A stretch of DNA of 64,000 bases from positions 93,906,311 to 93,970,310 of the forward strand of contig OY282560.1 of NCBI GenBank assembly GCA_958295665.1, written 5' to 3'. The notes under the pieces were generated by a model that was not told the DNA's origin, ran no database searches, and saw only the letters and a program-made list of their open reading frames with translations. Both the position numbers and the translations under genes were made by a program. Shown here in pieces: positions 34,940 to 47,276 of this stretch (the stretch's first letter is position 1; each line of letters opens with the position of its first letter). Source of the stretch: Tipula vernalis. Lineage: Eukaryota; Arthropoda; Insecta; Diptera; Tipulidae.

Positions 34940-36955
34940 GTACTTACCATTATACTACTATCGCTCGATCTGCTGCTTTCGGAAAACATGATATATTGTC
35001 GTAATACTAAGTGTGTGAGAAACTGAGAATATCTATAAAGTAATATAATTGTTAGTTAAGAGCGTAGGAGAAATGAATCGTTATTTAAATTTGCTCATGT
35101 AGTGTTTCGCTCAATTAAAGGAAAACGCTGTACGGTGATAAATAGATGTGCATTCTCTTATGAAGTAATAATACTTATACTTTACGCTTATACTTCGAAA
35201 ACGGATTTTAATATTTGAATACAGGGGTGCCATTTTGTACCATCTCTTTCGATTCGTTTTCGATAATGTTTTTCTGTCTTGTAACAAGAATAAATTTGTA
35301 CTCTATTTCACTTTTTTATTACGCTTTTTCTGATGCGATCTCAAACTATTGCTTACTCTCCCGTCTCTTAAATCAAACAAAAATGTTGATGATAAAGAAG
35401 GATGAATAAAAGTAGAAATAGAATCATGAATGAATAATATAAGATTGTCCAATTCTTACGAAGAGTAAACATGCTGGTCCCTTCCCTACGCTTTATTTCC
35501 TCTTTGGATTTTAATTTTCTCATTTGCATACGGCGGTGGTAACAAATTTGGCATTGAAATGTATCGTTTTACTTTTATCACACTATGAATAGAACCATTA
35601 TTTTCGTTCGATGTTGAAAGGCCGAATGTCGAAAGGCCGAATGTCGAAAGGCCGAATGTCGAAAGACCTAAATGTCGAAAGGCCGAATGTCGTATGGCCG
35701 AAAATTAAGCAATTTTTTTTTTTTTTGATCAAAGACATAACAAATTTCAAGACACAGAAGCTGTCCTGATTTTTTTAAGTCGATGTTCTACTGTTTCAAA
35801 TTTGTTCAGCCTTTTACGTCGGTTACGTCGTTTTTGACCTGGTCACCCAAGTGACAACTCCCATTAAACCTAAATCTCTTAACATATTTTATAATACAAC
35901 ATCTTTTTGCAGGTTCATTTAGAATAATATTTATTTGGACTATTTGGCCTCACCTATTTTTCTTTTTAATGATTTGAACAATGCGAAAAATTAGCCAGTG
36001 TCCTAACACTATTACCGCTGCATGTAAAATATTTACGAATTGTTGTAGAATGCTCATTGCACACACTCTTTTTCCAGATTTGGACTTGCCTGATGACACT
36101 TGGTCGTTTTATTCGGAGAACGTAGGCGAAGACAATGTACGGGTAAAGTTATCCATACACTTTTAAGAAGTAGATATGCTATGGTCATTACCAATAGCTC
36201 AGTGAAAAATCTACAACTATAAGCGAAGTTGTTTATGAGATAAATATGCACTTCATTTTCATTATTTCGACTTTGATGAAGTTTTTTAAGTATATCGTCA
36301 AATATATAGCCCTTATACGTAACGATAACGAATTTCAAAAACCGCATTATTGTTTTTCATTGAGGGGTTTCATGAAATCTGGACGGTAATGTCTGACGTT
36401 TATCGTTTTTCATTAACTATAAATCCGACCAGTGAAAAATCCGTATCGTCAACACCACTTGGGTTCATTTTATTGAGCAAATTTTAGCAAATGTGTCTTT
36501 CTTAGAAGGCTGTCAAAGCGCAGTGAAATTATTAACACATTCTTAACCACATTTATGCGAGTGTACATTTGTTTAACATTGTTGCATTGAAGAAGTACTT
36601 TAAACCTTCTGCCGCTGATTTGTTGTGATCATGTTTCGCTTTACGCTAATCTATTTAAACGCGCATAGAAACACCATAGGATAAAAAGAGGCATTAGAAA
36701 TTTATGTTGTTTATGCTTTCTTTTCATAATATCGCTCTGAACGGTTTAGATAAAGATGCAAAGTTTTACTTCATATCATTTTGCTTCCATACAAAATCCT
36801 TCTCTATTGTTCTTCCTCAATGATTGTAGTTCAAGAAAAAATAAGTATATGGAGAACAATAGATGGATGGATGATAGAAGTAGCTACAATTTTCCATTTT
36901 TATGTACGAATATCTGAATATGTTGACTGTAAGTAATAAATTTTGAAGAAGTCAA
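34940..36955. other. AT-rich stretch, no gene seen
   Basis: Only short frames without homology. It contains the 15-bp minisatellite listed separately. Confidence 0.4.
35604..35703 (+). repeat. 15-bp minisatellite
   Basis: About six units of GAAAGGCCGAATGTC with small variants (one unit reads GAAAGACCTAAATGTC), ending in a GTATGGCCGAAAA half-unit. Confidence 0.85.
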
Positions 36956-36959
36956 CATC

Positions 36960-39106
36960 GATGTGTTTTTCTAGAAGTCTAATTGGACAGAATTTGCCAA
37001 AGCGATAGATTCGAACATCAGATGGATTCCTCCGGTTGTTGAAAATTATAATAGATTTGTAGGACTCCTAAAATCTACGGCTAAACAATTTATTCCAAGA
37101 GGGTTTTGAAGAACATACATTCCAAATTGGTCCGATGAATATGAAAGATTATGGTTGTTGTATCAAGAGAACGAATCTAAAGAAATTGCAGATGAATTAA
37201 TTAATGAATTAAATCAGGAACATATTGCGAAATGGATAAATTTAGTTGAAACAATGAATTTTTCACGTTCAAGCAGAAAAGCGTGGGATTTACTAAAGAA
37301 AAGTGGTGATTCTAGTAATAAGAATGGTGTTAACATTACAACAGTATATCCGAAGGATGTTGCTTCAAGATTAGTCAAAAATTCAAAATTTCGTATACCC
37401 AAAAATAAAATTCGAAACGTTAAAAATAAATGGAGAAGATCAAAGAAATTAATTACGGATTCTCCGTTGGCTTCGTCAGTATCTAATGGAATGGATGAGG
37501 TGTTTCCCGAATTTTTTATTAATTTATCAAAAAACGCCCGTAATTTGTTGGCGAAATTTTATTCTGATTGTTATAATCGTGGCAAAATTCCTCCGAATTG
37601 GAATTTATTAAAAGTTCGGGCCATTTTAAAACCTGGAAACGACAAACATCTACCTGAAAATTATAGACCGATATCTTTGTTGTGCATTGGTTATAAAATT
37701 TTCGAAAAAATTATTTATAATAGAATTTTTCCAACACTTGATGAAAATATTCCAAATTATCAAGCCGGTTTTCGTCCAGGAAGAAATTGTTGTGATCAAG
37801 TTTTGTCTTTGTTAACACATATTGAAGCAGGATTCCAAGCCAAATTACAAACAGCTGTTGCTTTCGTGGATCTAAGTGCAGCATACGATTTGGAAGAAAG
37901 GATTTATGTTGAAATTAAGTAAGATTTTAAAATGTTCAAAAACTTTATACATGATCTCTGCTTTGTTATCGAATCGAAAATTTGTTGTACATTTGGAAAA
38001 TCAGAAAAGTAGAATTCGATGTGTGAATAATGGATTGCCTCAAGGTTTAGTTCTTGCTCCTGTTTTGTTCAATGTATATCCATCTGATTTGCCAATTTCC
38101 ATACAATGACAGAGCGGTGGTTGATGCAGAGCGTACTTTGGATTTGAATTTACTAAATGATTATTACAAGAATTGGCGACTGAAGGCGAATCCCAGCAAA
38201 ACCGAAGTTGCATTTTTTCATTTATCAAATCAACATTCGAATACTCGTCTAAATGTTTACATGGATGAAATTTTAATCAAATTTAATCAGAATCCGATGT
38301 ATTTGGGAGTTACTTTGGATCGAGCTTTAAGTTTTAGAATTCATTGTTTACAACTTGGACAAAAGATTAAATCAAGAGTGAACATTACCCAAAAACTCTC
38401 TGTAACTCGATGGGGTGCGAATGCTAAAACGTTACGTATATCAGCAATTTCACTGGTGTATTCAACGGCTGAATATTGTTCACCTGTCTGGAAACATTGT
38501 GCCCATACAAATCATGTAGATACAAAACTCAATAGTTGCATGCGAATTATTTCGGGTACAATTAAAACAACACCATTACCATGGCTGCCGATATTGCCCA
38601 ATATTGAACCATCTCACCTTAGAAGACAGTTAGCATTATACAAAGAACATTTAAAAATTACAAGAAATTTAAACCTTCCTATTCATTTCGACAACGTTGG
38701 AAGAATAGAAAACCGTTTGAATTCTAGAAAACCTTTTTGGACAAAAATTGCTGAGTTGGGAGACTTAACCAACTATGACATCAATAACAATTGGAAGGCA
38801 CTTTTCAATGAATCAGAGTTGGTCAACAAGCATCTAATTGCAGATCCAACATTAGTTGGCCCTGGATTTACAAATTTAAGATATCGTTGGACCTTAGTCA
38901 ATAGATTTAGAACAAATCACTGGGTGACAAATTCTGAATTAAATCGTTACAATCATACAAGTTCAGCTGCCTGTCATTGTCGACATCCTATACAAAATAC
39001 TATATTGTTCACATTTATAAAGAATGCATATTTAGAAGATTTAAAGACGCATTGGAGGAAATTCATCAGACGACTGACGATGCGATATTGTGGATGGATA
39101 ACTTAG
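36960..39106 (+). pseudogene. LINE ORF2 remnant with the catalytic reverse-transcriptase motif deleted
   Basis: Non-LTR reverse transcriptase of jockey-like type. The part before the RT reads FAKAIDSNIRWIPP, with an in-frame TGA near 37107. RT blocks: VRAILKPGNDKHLPENYRPI, YQAGFRPGRNCCDQVL, FVDLSAAYD. A frame change near 37900 follows, then NNGLPQGLVLAPVLFNVYPS. The segment that should carry the catalytic Asp pair is deleted at about 38105. The C-terminal part (NWRLKANPSKTEVAFFHLSN onward) is open to 39106 and ends in a CHCRHP Cys/His motif. It runs into an AT-rich end near 39142. Confidence 0.8.
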
Positions 39107-39134
39107 ACATTTTTATGTAACATTATTATATTAT

Positions 39135-39139
<5 letters not shown>

Positions 39140-39209
<70 letters not shown>
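39140..39209. repeat. (AT)n tract left of the mariner
   Basis: About 70 bases of AT. The mariner sits at a TA within this tract, which resumes on its other side. Confidence 0.9.
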
Positions 39210-41060
<1,851 letters not shown>

Positions 41061-41127
41061 ATTGTTTACAACTAATTGTTCATTTGGATTGCAGAAAAAA
41101 TTCATTCAGTTTAATTTTGCATTTAAA

Positions 41128-41334
41128 ATGGAAAAGTTTAAATTTATAATTATCGTGATGTCTCTTATATTGGCAGCTGGATTCTGTGACCAAACTGCAA
41201 GAGTTTACCCAGTTTGGCTCGATAATTTCAGAGGGCTTCATCGTCGTCAACATTTAAAAGCACGAGGGACACCATGTTCAAAAGGAATGATTTATGATCA
41301 TCGTACGAATGCCTGCCGGAGAGTTCAACATTAA
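41128..41334 (+). CDS. small secreted two-cysteine peptide, putative host gene
   Basis: A 68-residue protein. The start is set at the ATG that opens MEKFKFIIIVMSLILAAGFC, a good signal peptide, rather than the in-frame ATG 66 bases upstream. The upstream stretch TTTGGATTGCAG at 41083-41094 looks like a splice acceptor, so a 5' untranslated exon may exist. The mature part is basic and ends in C-x2-G-M-I-Y-x2-R-T-x2-C-R, two Cys 12 residues apart that could form one disulfide. AATAAA at 41373-41378 is a fitting poly(A) signal. A relative lies 3 kb away on the other strand. Function unknown; secreted effector, immune or reproductive peptide are guesses. Confidence 0.62.
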   Translation: MEKFKFIIIVMSLILAAGFCDQTARVYPVWLDNFRGLHRRQHLKARGTPCSKGMIYDHRTNACRRVQH

Positions 41335-41382
41335 ATTGAATTGAATTATTTTGTATGACGCATGTTGTTTTTAATAAAACTT

Positions 41383-41610
41383 TTAATTTGTTGAATGTTG
41401 ATTAGATTTAGTTTTTAATTTGCGAAGGTCTTTATATATCTTCTGCAAAATCATCGGTTTTGGTGACCGTCGTAAACCGTCGGCCTTGTTTGTCGTGCTG
41501 ACCATAACAGATTCACTGTCGGGTTCCTTCCCTTCCAAAACTTCCATCATTAAATATCTCCTGTATGGTGGATTTGAAAGATTTTTGCCCACCGCTTGTT
41601 CGAGATAATA
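41383..41610 (-). other. possible terminal coding exon of an unknown gene
   Basis: The minus-strand frame (SYYLEQAVGKNLSNPPYRRY ... KPMILQKIYKDLRKL) has balanced, non-repetitive composition, unlike shadow frames nearby, and ends just beyond the poly(A) signal of the peptide gene. ATTAAA follows on the minus strand. No homology recognised; it could equally be chance. Confidence 0.3.
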
Positions 41611-41684
41611 ACTTCAAACATTGAGCAAAAAGTGAACTGTGTTAAATTAAATTTTCTTATTTTTGGGGAAATACGAAAAAATAT

Positions 41685-42107
41685 TGTTACGGTGATATCT
41701 AGGGTGTAATAGAATAAGTTAAATTAATAGCTCAAAATTTAACTGTACTAAAATGAAATTTACCATGATAAAACTGTTCTAAATGTTTCTAGACTATTCC
41801 TATTGGAAAAGTCATAAAATTTCTAGAAGTTTGGTTAGTGTATATAAAAAGGTGAACGAAGTCAAATTGGAATTATTAGTTTTTGGTAAGCGAAAATATA
41901 AGGATTAAAAAGTGAATTGGAAAGTGCTTTAAAAAGTGTTTTATTGCGAAACAAAAGTTACAAGTGATCAGTAAAATTTGTGCATCTATTATAAAAAGTG
42001 ATTTTGGAATTATTGCTAAAAAAAATGTGTTATTTTGATGTTTGTTTTGTTTTAATTACAATCCAGTGATACGAACCTTGATTGACAAGGCAAAAACGTA
42101 ATAATAT
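41685..42107 (+). repeat. solo LTR-like repeat, copy A (+)
   Basis: Starts TGTTACGGTGATATCTAGGG and ends GGCAAAAACGTAATAATA. It includes a TATATAAAA box at 41841 and the shared ATCCAGTGATACGAACCTTG block. It looks like the LTR of a gypsy-type element, but no internal region lies next to it. Confidence 0.65.
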
Positions 42108-42500
42108 GTTGGTACTAAAGCTCAACACTAAAAGAAAAAATACGCTACAGATATTGCTATTTCATGAGCAGGCTGACACCAACGATAGAACCTGTATCTG
42201 CAATGCAGATTTTATAATGTAAAGTTGCCGCTTCATAATTATAAAGGTGTTGGATAAGTCAAAATTAAAGCACGATTTTTTAATCACCGCATTCGAAATT
42301 TTTAAAAAAACAGTGTTAGATTTATTTATACATTGTGTTATATATTTTTTTTTTAATCACTTAAATATCACCACAGATAAGAATATCAGATGTTTGAAGC
42401 CGAACAAATGTTTGCCAATTCATTCTATAACGCAAAACCAATTTAAATTATTTTTACTGAGGTTCCATCTAACATTTAATCAATCAATACAAGTAAATAT
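42108..42500. other. spacer between LTR copies A and B
   Basis: A short open frame at 42247-42525 runs into copy B but has no recognisable motif. No gene call. Confidence 0.35.
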
Positions 42501-42962
42501 TGTGACGATGACACCTAGTGTGTAATAGAAGAAGTAAAATGAATACCTCAATGTGTAACTGTACTAAAATGAAATTTTCCATGATAAAAATTGTTACGTA
42601 ATGTTTCTACGCTATTCTAACTGGAAAAGTCATGAGCTTTCTAGAAGTTTGGTTTGTGTATATAAATAGGCGAACGAAGTCGAATTGGATTAGTAATATT
42701 TGGTAAGCGATAGAGTAAAGATTAAAAAGGAATTAAAAAAGTGAATTAAAAAGTGTTTTTGTGGAAATAAAAATTATAAGTGTACAGTAAAAATTTGAAA
42801 ATAATTTATATAAAGTGATTTTGTGAATTATTATTAATAAACTGTGTTGTAATAATTTTTGTGTGAACTAAATAAATTCGTTGGTGATAAATTAAATTGA
42901 TTTTGTATTATTCACAATCCAGTGATACGAACCTTAATTGAGAAGGCAAAAACGTAACAATA
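42501..42962 (+). repeat. solo LTR-like repeat, copy B (+)
   Basis: Starts TGTGACGATGACACCTAGTG and ends AACGTAACAATA. TATATAAATA near 42659. Its 3' end directly abuts copy C in the opposite orientation. Confidence 0.7.
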
Positions 42963-43309
42963 TTATTACGTTTTTGCCTTGTCAATCATGGTTCGTATCA
43001 CTGGATTGTGAATAAAACAAAATCAATTTAATTCCTTTTTAATCTTTACACTATCGCTTACCAAATATTAATAATTATCTTACAAGTTTACACTAATACG
43101 TTCCAAATTCGAATAATCCAATTCGATCTCATTCGCCTTTTTATATACATAAACCAAACTTCTAGAAAGTTCATGACTTTTCCAGTACGAATAGTGTAGA
43201 AACATTTAGAACTGTTTTTATCATGGTAAATTCCATTTTAGTACAATAAAACATTGGGCTATTAATTTAACTTATTCTTTCACACCCTAGATGACACCGT
43301 CACAATATT
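42963..43309 (-). repeat. solo LTR-like repeat, copy C (-), internally deleted
   Basis: Inverted relative to copy B. It keeps both ends but lacks about 100 bases of the 3' half. Confidence 0.7.
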
Positions 43310-43318
43310 TTTACAAAC

Positions 43319-43768
43319 ATGCCTAGTGTGTGATAGAATAAGTTAAAATAATAGCTCAATGTTTTACTGTACTAAAATGAAATTTTCCATGATAAAAAGT
43401 TCTAAATGTTTCTACACTATTCTAACTGGAAAGGTCATGAACTTTAGAGAAGTTTGATTTGTGTATATAAAAAGGCGAATAAGATCGAATTGGATTATTC
43501 GAATTTGGAACGCGATAGTGTAAAGAATAAAAAGGGATTAAAAAGTGATTTAAAAAGTGTTTTTGTGCGAAATAAAATTTATAAGTGTACAGTAAAATTA
43601 TGTGAATAATTTATATATAATGATTTTGTGAATTAAAATTAATAAATTGTGTGTAATAATTTTCGTTTGAAAATAAATAAGTTCGTGCTGAAAAATTGAA
43701 TTGATTTTGTTTTATTCACAATCCAGTGATACGAACCTTGAGTGACAAGGCAAAAACGGAACAATATT
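43319..43768 (+). repeat. solo LTR-like repeat, copy D (+)
   Basis: Begins CCTAGTGTGTGATAGAATAA, lacking about the first 13 bases, and ends GGCAAAAACGGAACAATA. TATATAAAAAGG near 43464. Confidence 0.7.
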
Positions 43769-44231
43769 GTTACGTTTTTGCCTGGTCAATTAAGGTTCGT
43801 CTCACTGGATTGTGAATAATCAAAATCAATTTAATTTATCACCAACGAATTTATTTAGTTAACACAAGAATTATTACAACACAGTTTATTAATAAAAATT
43901 CACAGAATCACTTTATATAAATTATTTTTAAATTTTACTGTACACTTAACATTTTTATTTCCACTAAAACACTTTTTAAATCACCTTTTAATCCCCTTTT
44001 TAATTTTCACACTACCGCTTACCAAATACTACTAATCCAATTTGACTTCGTTCACCTTTTCTTATATACAAAAACCAAACTTCTATAAAGCTCATGACTT
44101 TTCCAGTACGAATAGTGTAGAAACATTTAGAACTGTTTTTATCATGGTAAATTCCATTTTAGTACAGTTAAACATTGAGCTATTAATTTAACTTATTCTA
44201 TTACTCACTAGGTGTCACCGTCATAATATTT
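43769..44231 (-). repeat. solo LTR-like repeat, copy E (-)
   Basis: Inverted, full length, its 3' end abutting copy D. It ends ACTAGGTGTCACCGTCATAA on the plus strand. Confidence 0.7.
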
Positions 44232-44328
44232 ATATTTATTTACGATAGATGGTGTTACTTGAATAATTTTTGTATTATTTTGAGGCCAAGATAAAATATG
44301 AGAGACACATTTAATATTGGGTTCCGGT

Positions 44329-44615
44329 TCAAAAAACCGAAAAATCATTCAGGCTTGGTTTATTTGATATTCTTATCTGTGCTAAAACACTTTCAAATCT
44401 ATATGTAAATAGTAACGTTTCAATAATGTAAACAATTTGGCGGCATTTTCCGGTTCTTCGATGGAAAATTAATCCAATTGGACATTGACCTCCATGACTT
44501 AGTCTCAACACAGCTCTACTGTATAACTTGCTCCTCGCAAACGATACTGAATGCACCGAAAAAAGGTAACAAGCAATATGATGATTATTAATGTGAATGC
44601 TTGGCTCGTCACCAT
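44329..44615 (-). pseudogene. paralogue of the small secreted peptide, frameshifted
   Basis: The minus-strand ATG at 44615-44613 opens MVTSQAFTLIIIILLVTFF, a signal-peptide-like stretch. The conserved C-terminus (GGQCPIGLIFHRRTGKCRQI) is in a different frame. Its Cys pattern C-x2-G-L-I-F-x2-R-T-x2-C-R matches the gene at 41128 with identical 12-residue spacing. Either a frameshift has broken it or an unseen intron joins the parts; I favour a pseudogene. The frame continues past the expected end to a stop at 44329. Confidence 0.55.
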
Positions 44616-44949
44616 ATTTTACGATCAAATAACTAAAAAATGCGAAACGTGAATCATTTGTTTACTGGGTCAGAGCTGTTCATTCCTGATAATATTAATA
44701 AAAATTAAATGTAATTTGTATTCAAATTTGTTTTTTAATAATTTCTGTGTTTCATCACTAGACTAATCATAAACTAAAAGTAAATCACGTTTTTTAAATT
44801 TTTGTTCGATAATTTTTTGACCCATTCTTGCCCGAAATTCACATAAAACATAATTCAGAAAAAAAAAATTTAAAATGTTTTGCGAAAGACCTGATTTAAC
44901 CCATTCGTTAGCATCAAGTTGGTTACTTTATTAATTTAGCTTCCCTAGT
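44616..44949. other. spacer, no gene seen
   Basis: AT-rich with A/T runs. Nothing recognisable. Confidence 0.4.
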
Positions 44950-46430
44950 TCTAAGAGCTTTACAGGGTTAGGGTTGATCAGCATACGACGCAAATCCGCA
45001 TTTTCATGTTAACTAAGCCGATGTACGTGTTTCCTCGCATATTTCTTAATTTCTTAGGAGTATTCCTCGATAGCTAGATATGACTTTAAAATCAGGTAAA
45101 ACTGCTTCGGTAGATCTTTGTCTAGTTTATATTCCAGGCCTCGGTTCCTTACTTTGTCGAAGGCTTGAGATACGTCCAAGAAGACAATTGCGCATTTTTT
45201 TTTATTTTCCAGAGCATCTTCAATTAAATCTGTGATTCTGTGCACTTGATCTATGGTAGAATGTCTCTCTATAAATCCAAATTGGTAAGGAGGAGTGAGT
45301 TGTCTTACTTCGTTTACTGATTTTAACCTCCTGAGTAGTAGCTTTTCAAATAATTTTGAAATGTAGTAAGCAGGGAGGACTTGTTAGGTTTTAGAATCAT
45401 TATCACCTCTGCCACCTCCACTGGTATTTAACGTACTTTAAGCTGAACGCTGCATTGACTACTTGCAGTGATTTTCGTGATAGTGCTTTAACTACATATA
45501 AGTCTAGTGATTAGGTCATAACCAGGGGATTTTTTGAGCAGGTCTTTTGTTTTGGTTATCCACTTTATTTACTGGAATTATATTTTCTTCAGCTGTTTGC
45601 CTTGGAAGCGGTTGAAATGTGTCTTCAAGATAGGCTGCAAACAATTTTTCTGTTTTGATAATGGTATCACTGAATGGTATAATGATAGGCGTGTGTTCGA
45701 ACGAAAACGAAATTCTTTCACTGTTTTCGAGTAGCAGGTACGTAGTTTCCAGATATCCCTTGCGTTATAGAAAGAACTCCTTACCCTTATGGGTTGTTAA
45801 TCTTGATCCCTAATATGCATTTTTAGCATTAAAATCACCTCCGATTATAAAGTTAAAACCGAGCGATATGAGTAACGTAACATAGTTTTCTTTAGTTAGA
45901 TTATTATGTGTCGGGCAATATATTAAAGATATGTTCATTGCCTTTTGATTATTTAATCGAACATTAATGGTGGCTACTTGCTAATTTTTTTTTCAATTTT
46001 TTACTCATGCGTAAGGTTTGATGTTTTCCTTCACAAATACGGTTGGGCCCCTCTCGCTTTGCGTGCTGGGTGGATGGCGTGTCGCAGTGGTGTGAAATGA
46101 ACCTTTTGTTAAATGATATTCTGAAATTAGGCATAATCTATCTTGTCTATATTTAAGAAAATTTCTAATTTTGGAATTGGTTGCAACAGATGACTTGCGT
46201 TCTAATTGGCAGTTTTGAGCGTGTTATTCATCTTCATAGATTAGTATATCATAAAAATTGGGCTTTGGCCGACTTCCTTGATACTTACAGTTTCCCGCTG
46301 TTGTACAATCCGTGAGTATATTTTTCGACCTACTACTGCACTTGTTTGTGGTAATTGTTCCACTAGGTTTTGGGTCAATGCTCTACTACTGAGCATGCCA
46401 CGGTTTAGCGAGCTCTGTCGTTTTTTGTTT
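44950..46430 (-). pseudogene. jockey-type LINE ORF2 remnant
   Basis: Minus-strand pieces in order: endonuclease block NISLIYCPTHNN and GGDFNAKN (near 45950-45830), then the reverse transcriptase palm QFGFIERHSTIDQVHRITDL and VFLDVSQAFDKV (45290-45160). It is broken by many stops and truncated after LPKQFYLILKSYL. The wording of the blocks is jockey-like. The region downstream of the first palm motif is missing, so no catalytic Asp pair of motif C is left. Confidence 0.68.
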
Positions 46431-46452
46431 CTCATATTTTGCAGTACCCTTG

Positions 46453-46990
46453 CTACTTCACATCCTCTATAGTTAAGCGGGATACTGTCCGTTTCAGTTT
46501 ACGCATTTTGGGGGCGTATTTTTTTGTGAAATTACAAGCTTGGGCGAGATGTTTCCCGGAACATTTCAAACATCTAGGCTCTCGTTTGTAATATTTCTGT
46601 GTATGATTAAATTCTTGGCATTTCTTACACTGAGATGTCAAGCCAGTGGATTTTCATAACGCTTCTGTTCTAACTCTGATGTTAAGAACTGCCTTAATAT
46701 TGAACAATTTTTCCACTTTTCTTTGCTGTTGAAAGTAAGCATAAACAATGGAAGCCCCGTTTTATTAATTTAGGTCCATTGATCAGTGACGGTTTTTCGT
46801 TTTTTAGGATACTTCCTCACACGTTTTTTAAAGCGCTGGTGTTCTCTTCCAGTATATCCATCATTTTGATCGGGCGATCATTTTTGTCCTCGTTGATATC
46901 ATCCCTGCCATCATTTGTTAGCTTTGCGGCCAAGACTCTATAAATTTCTATATTTGTAATCACCGATTCTAACAAATTGTATTATAAACC
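46453..46990 (-). pseudogene. jockey-type LINE ORF1 (gag-like) remnant
   Basis: A CCHC-knuckle frame (CKKCQEFNHTQKYYKREPRC, then LKCSGKHLAQAC) at 46453-46641, preceded by PLFMLTFNSKEKWKN in another frame. This is the nucleic-acid-binding end of a jockey ORF1 and sits directly upstream of the ORF2 remnant on the same strand. The third ligand of the first knuckle (KYY for KYC) is lost. Confidence 0.68.
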
Positions 46991-47276
46991 GACAGATTCA
47001 GGCAATCCCTAGTAACTGGTCTGAAATCCTGTCAGAAATCATCAAACATATTGTTGGTACAAAACTTTTCAAAGTCTCCGAGTCCGAAAAAGCAAACAAA
47101 AAAATGTTTGGATGTATCTCGAGAACGGCTTGTCTGATTTGAATTTTCTTTAATAAACTGTTTCTATGGTCAAGGCTGAGAATTTAAAAGGTTTTGGAAG
47201 CTGTACTTCTTTAGCTGTAAGGGAATTGACCCAAAACCCCTTGGTTTTATTACCACGTTGACTATTTTTTTATAAA
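46991..47276. other. spacer between the LINE and the satellite
   Basis: No gene or repeat recognised. Confidence 0.35.

Noticed and set aside
35604..35703. CRISPR-like array
   Set aside because: Units are contiguous 15-mers without spacers, in a eukaryotic context.
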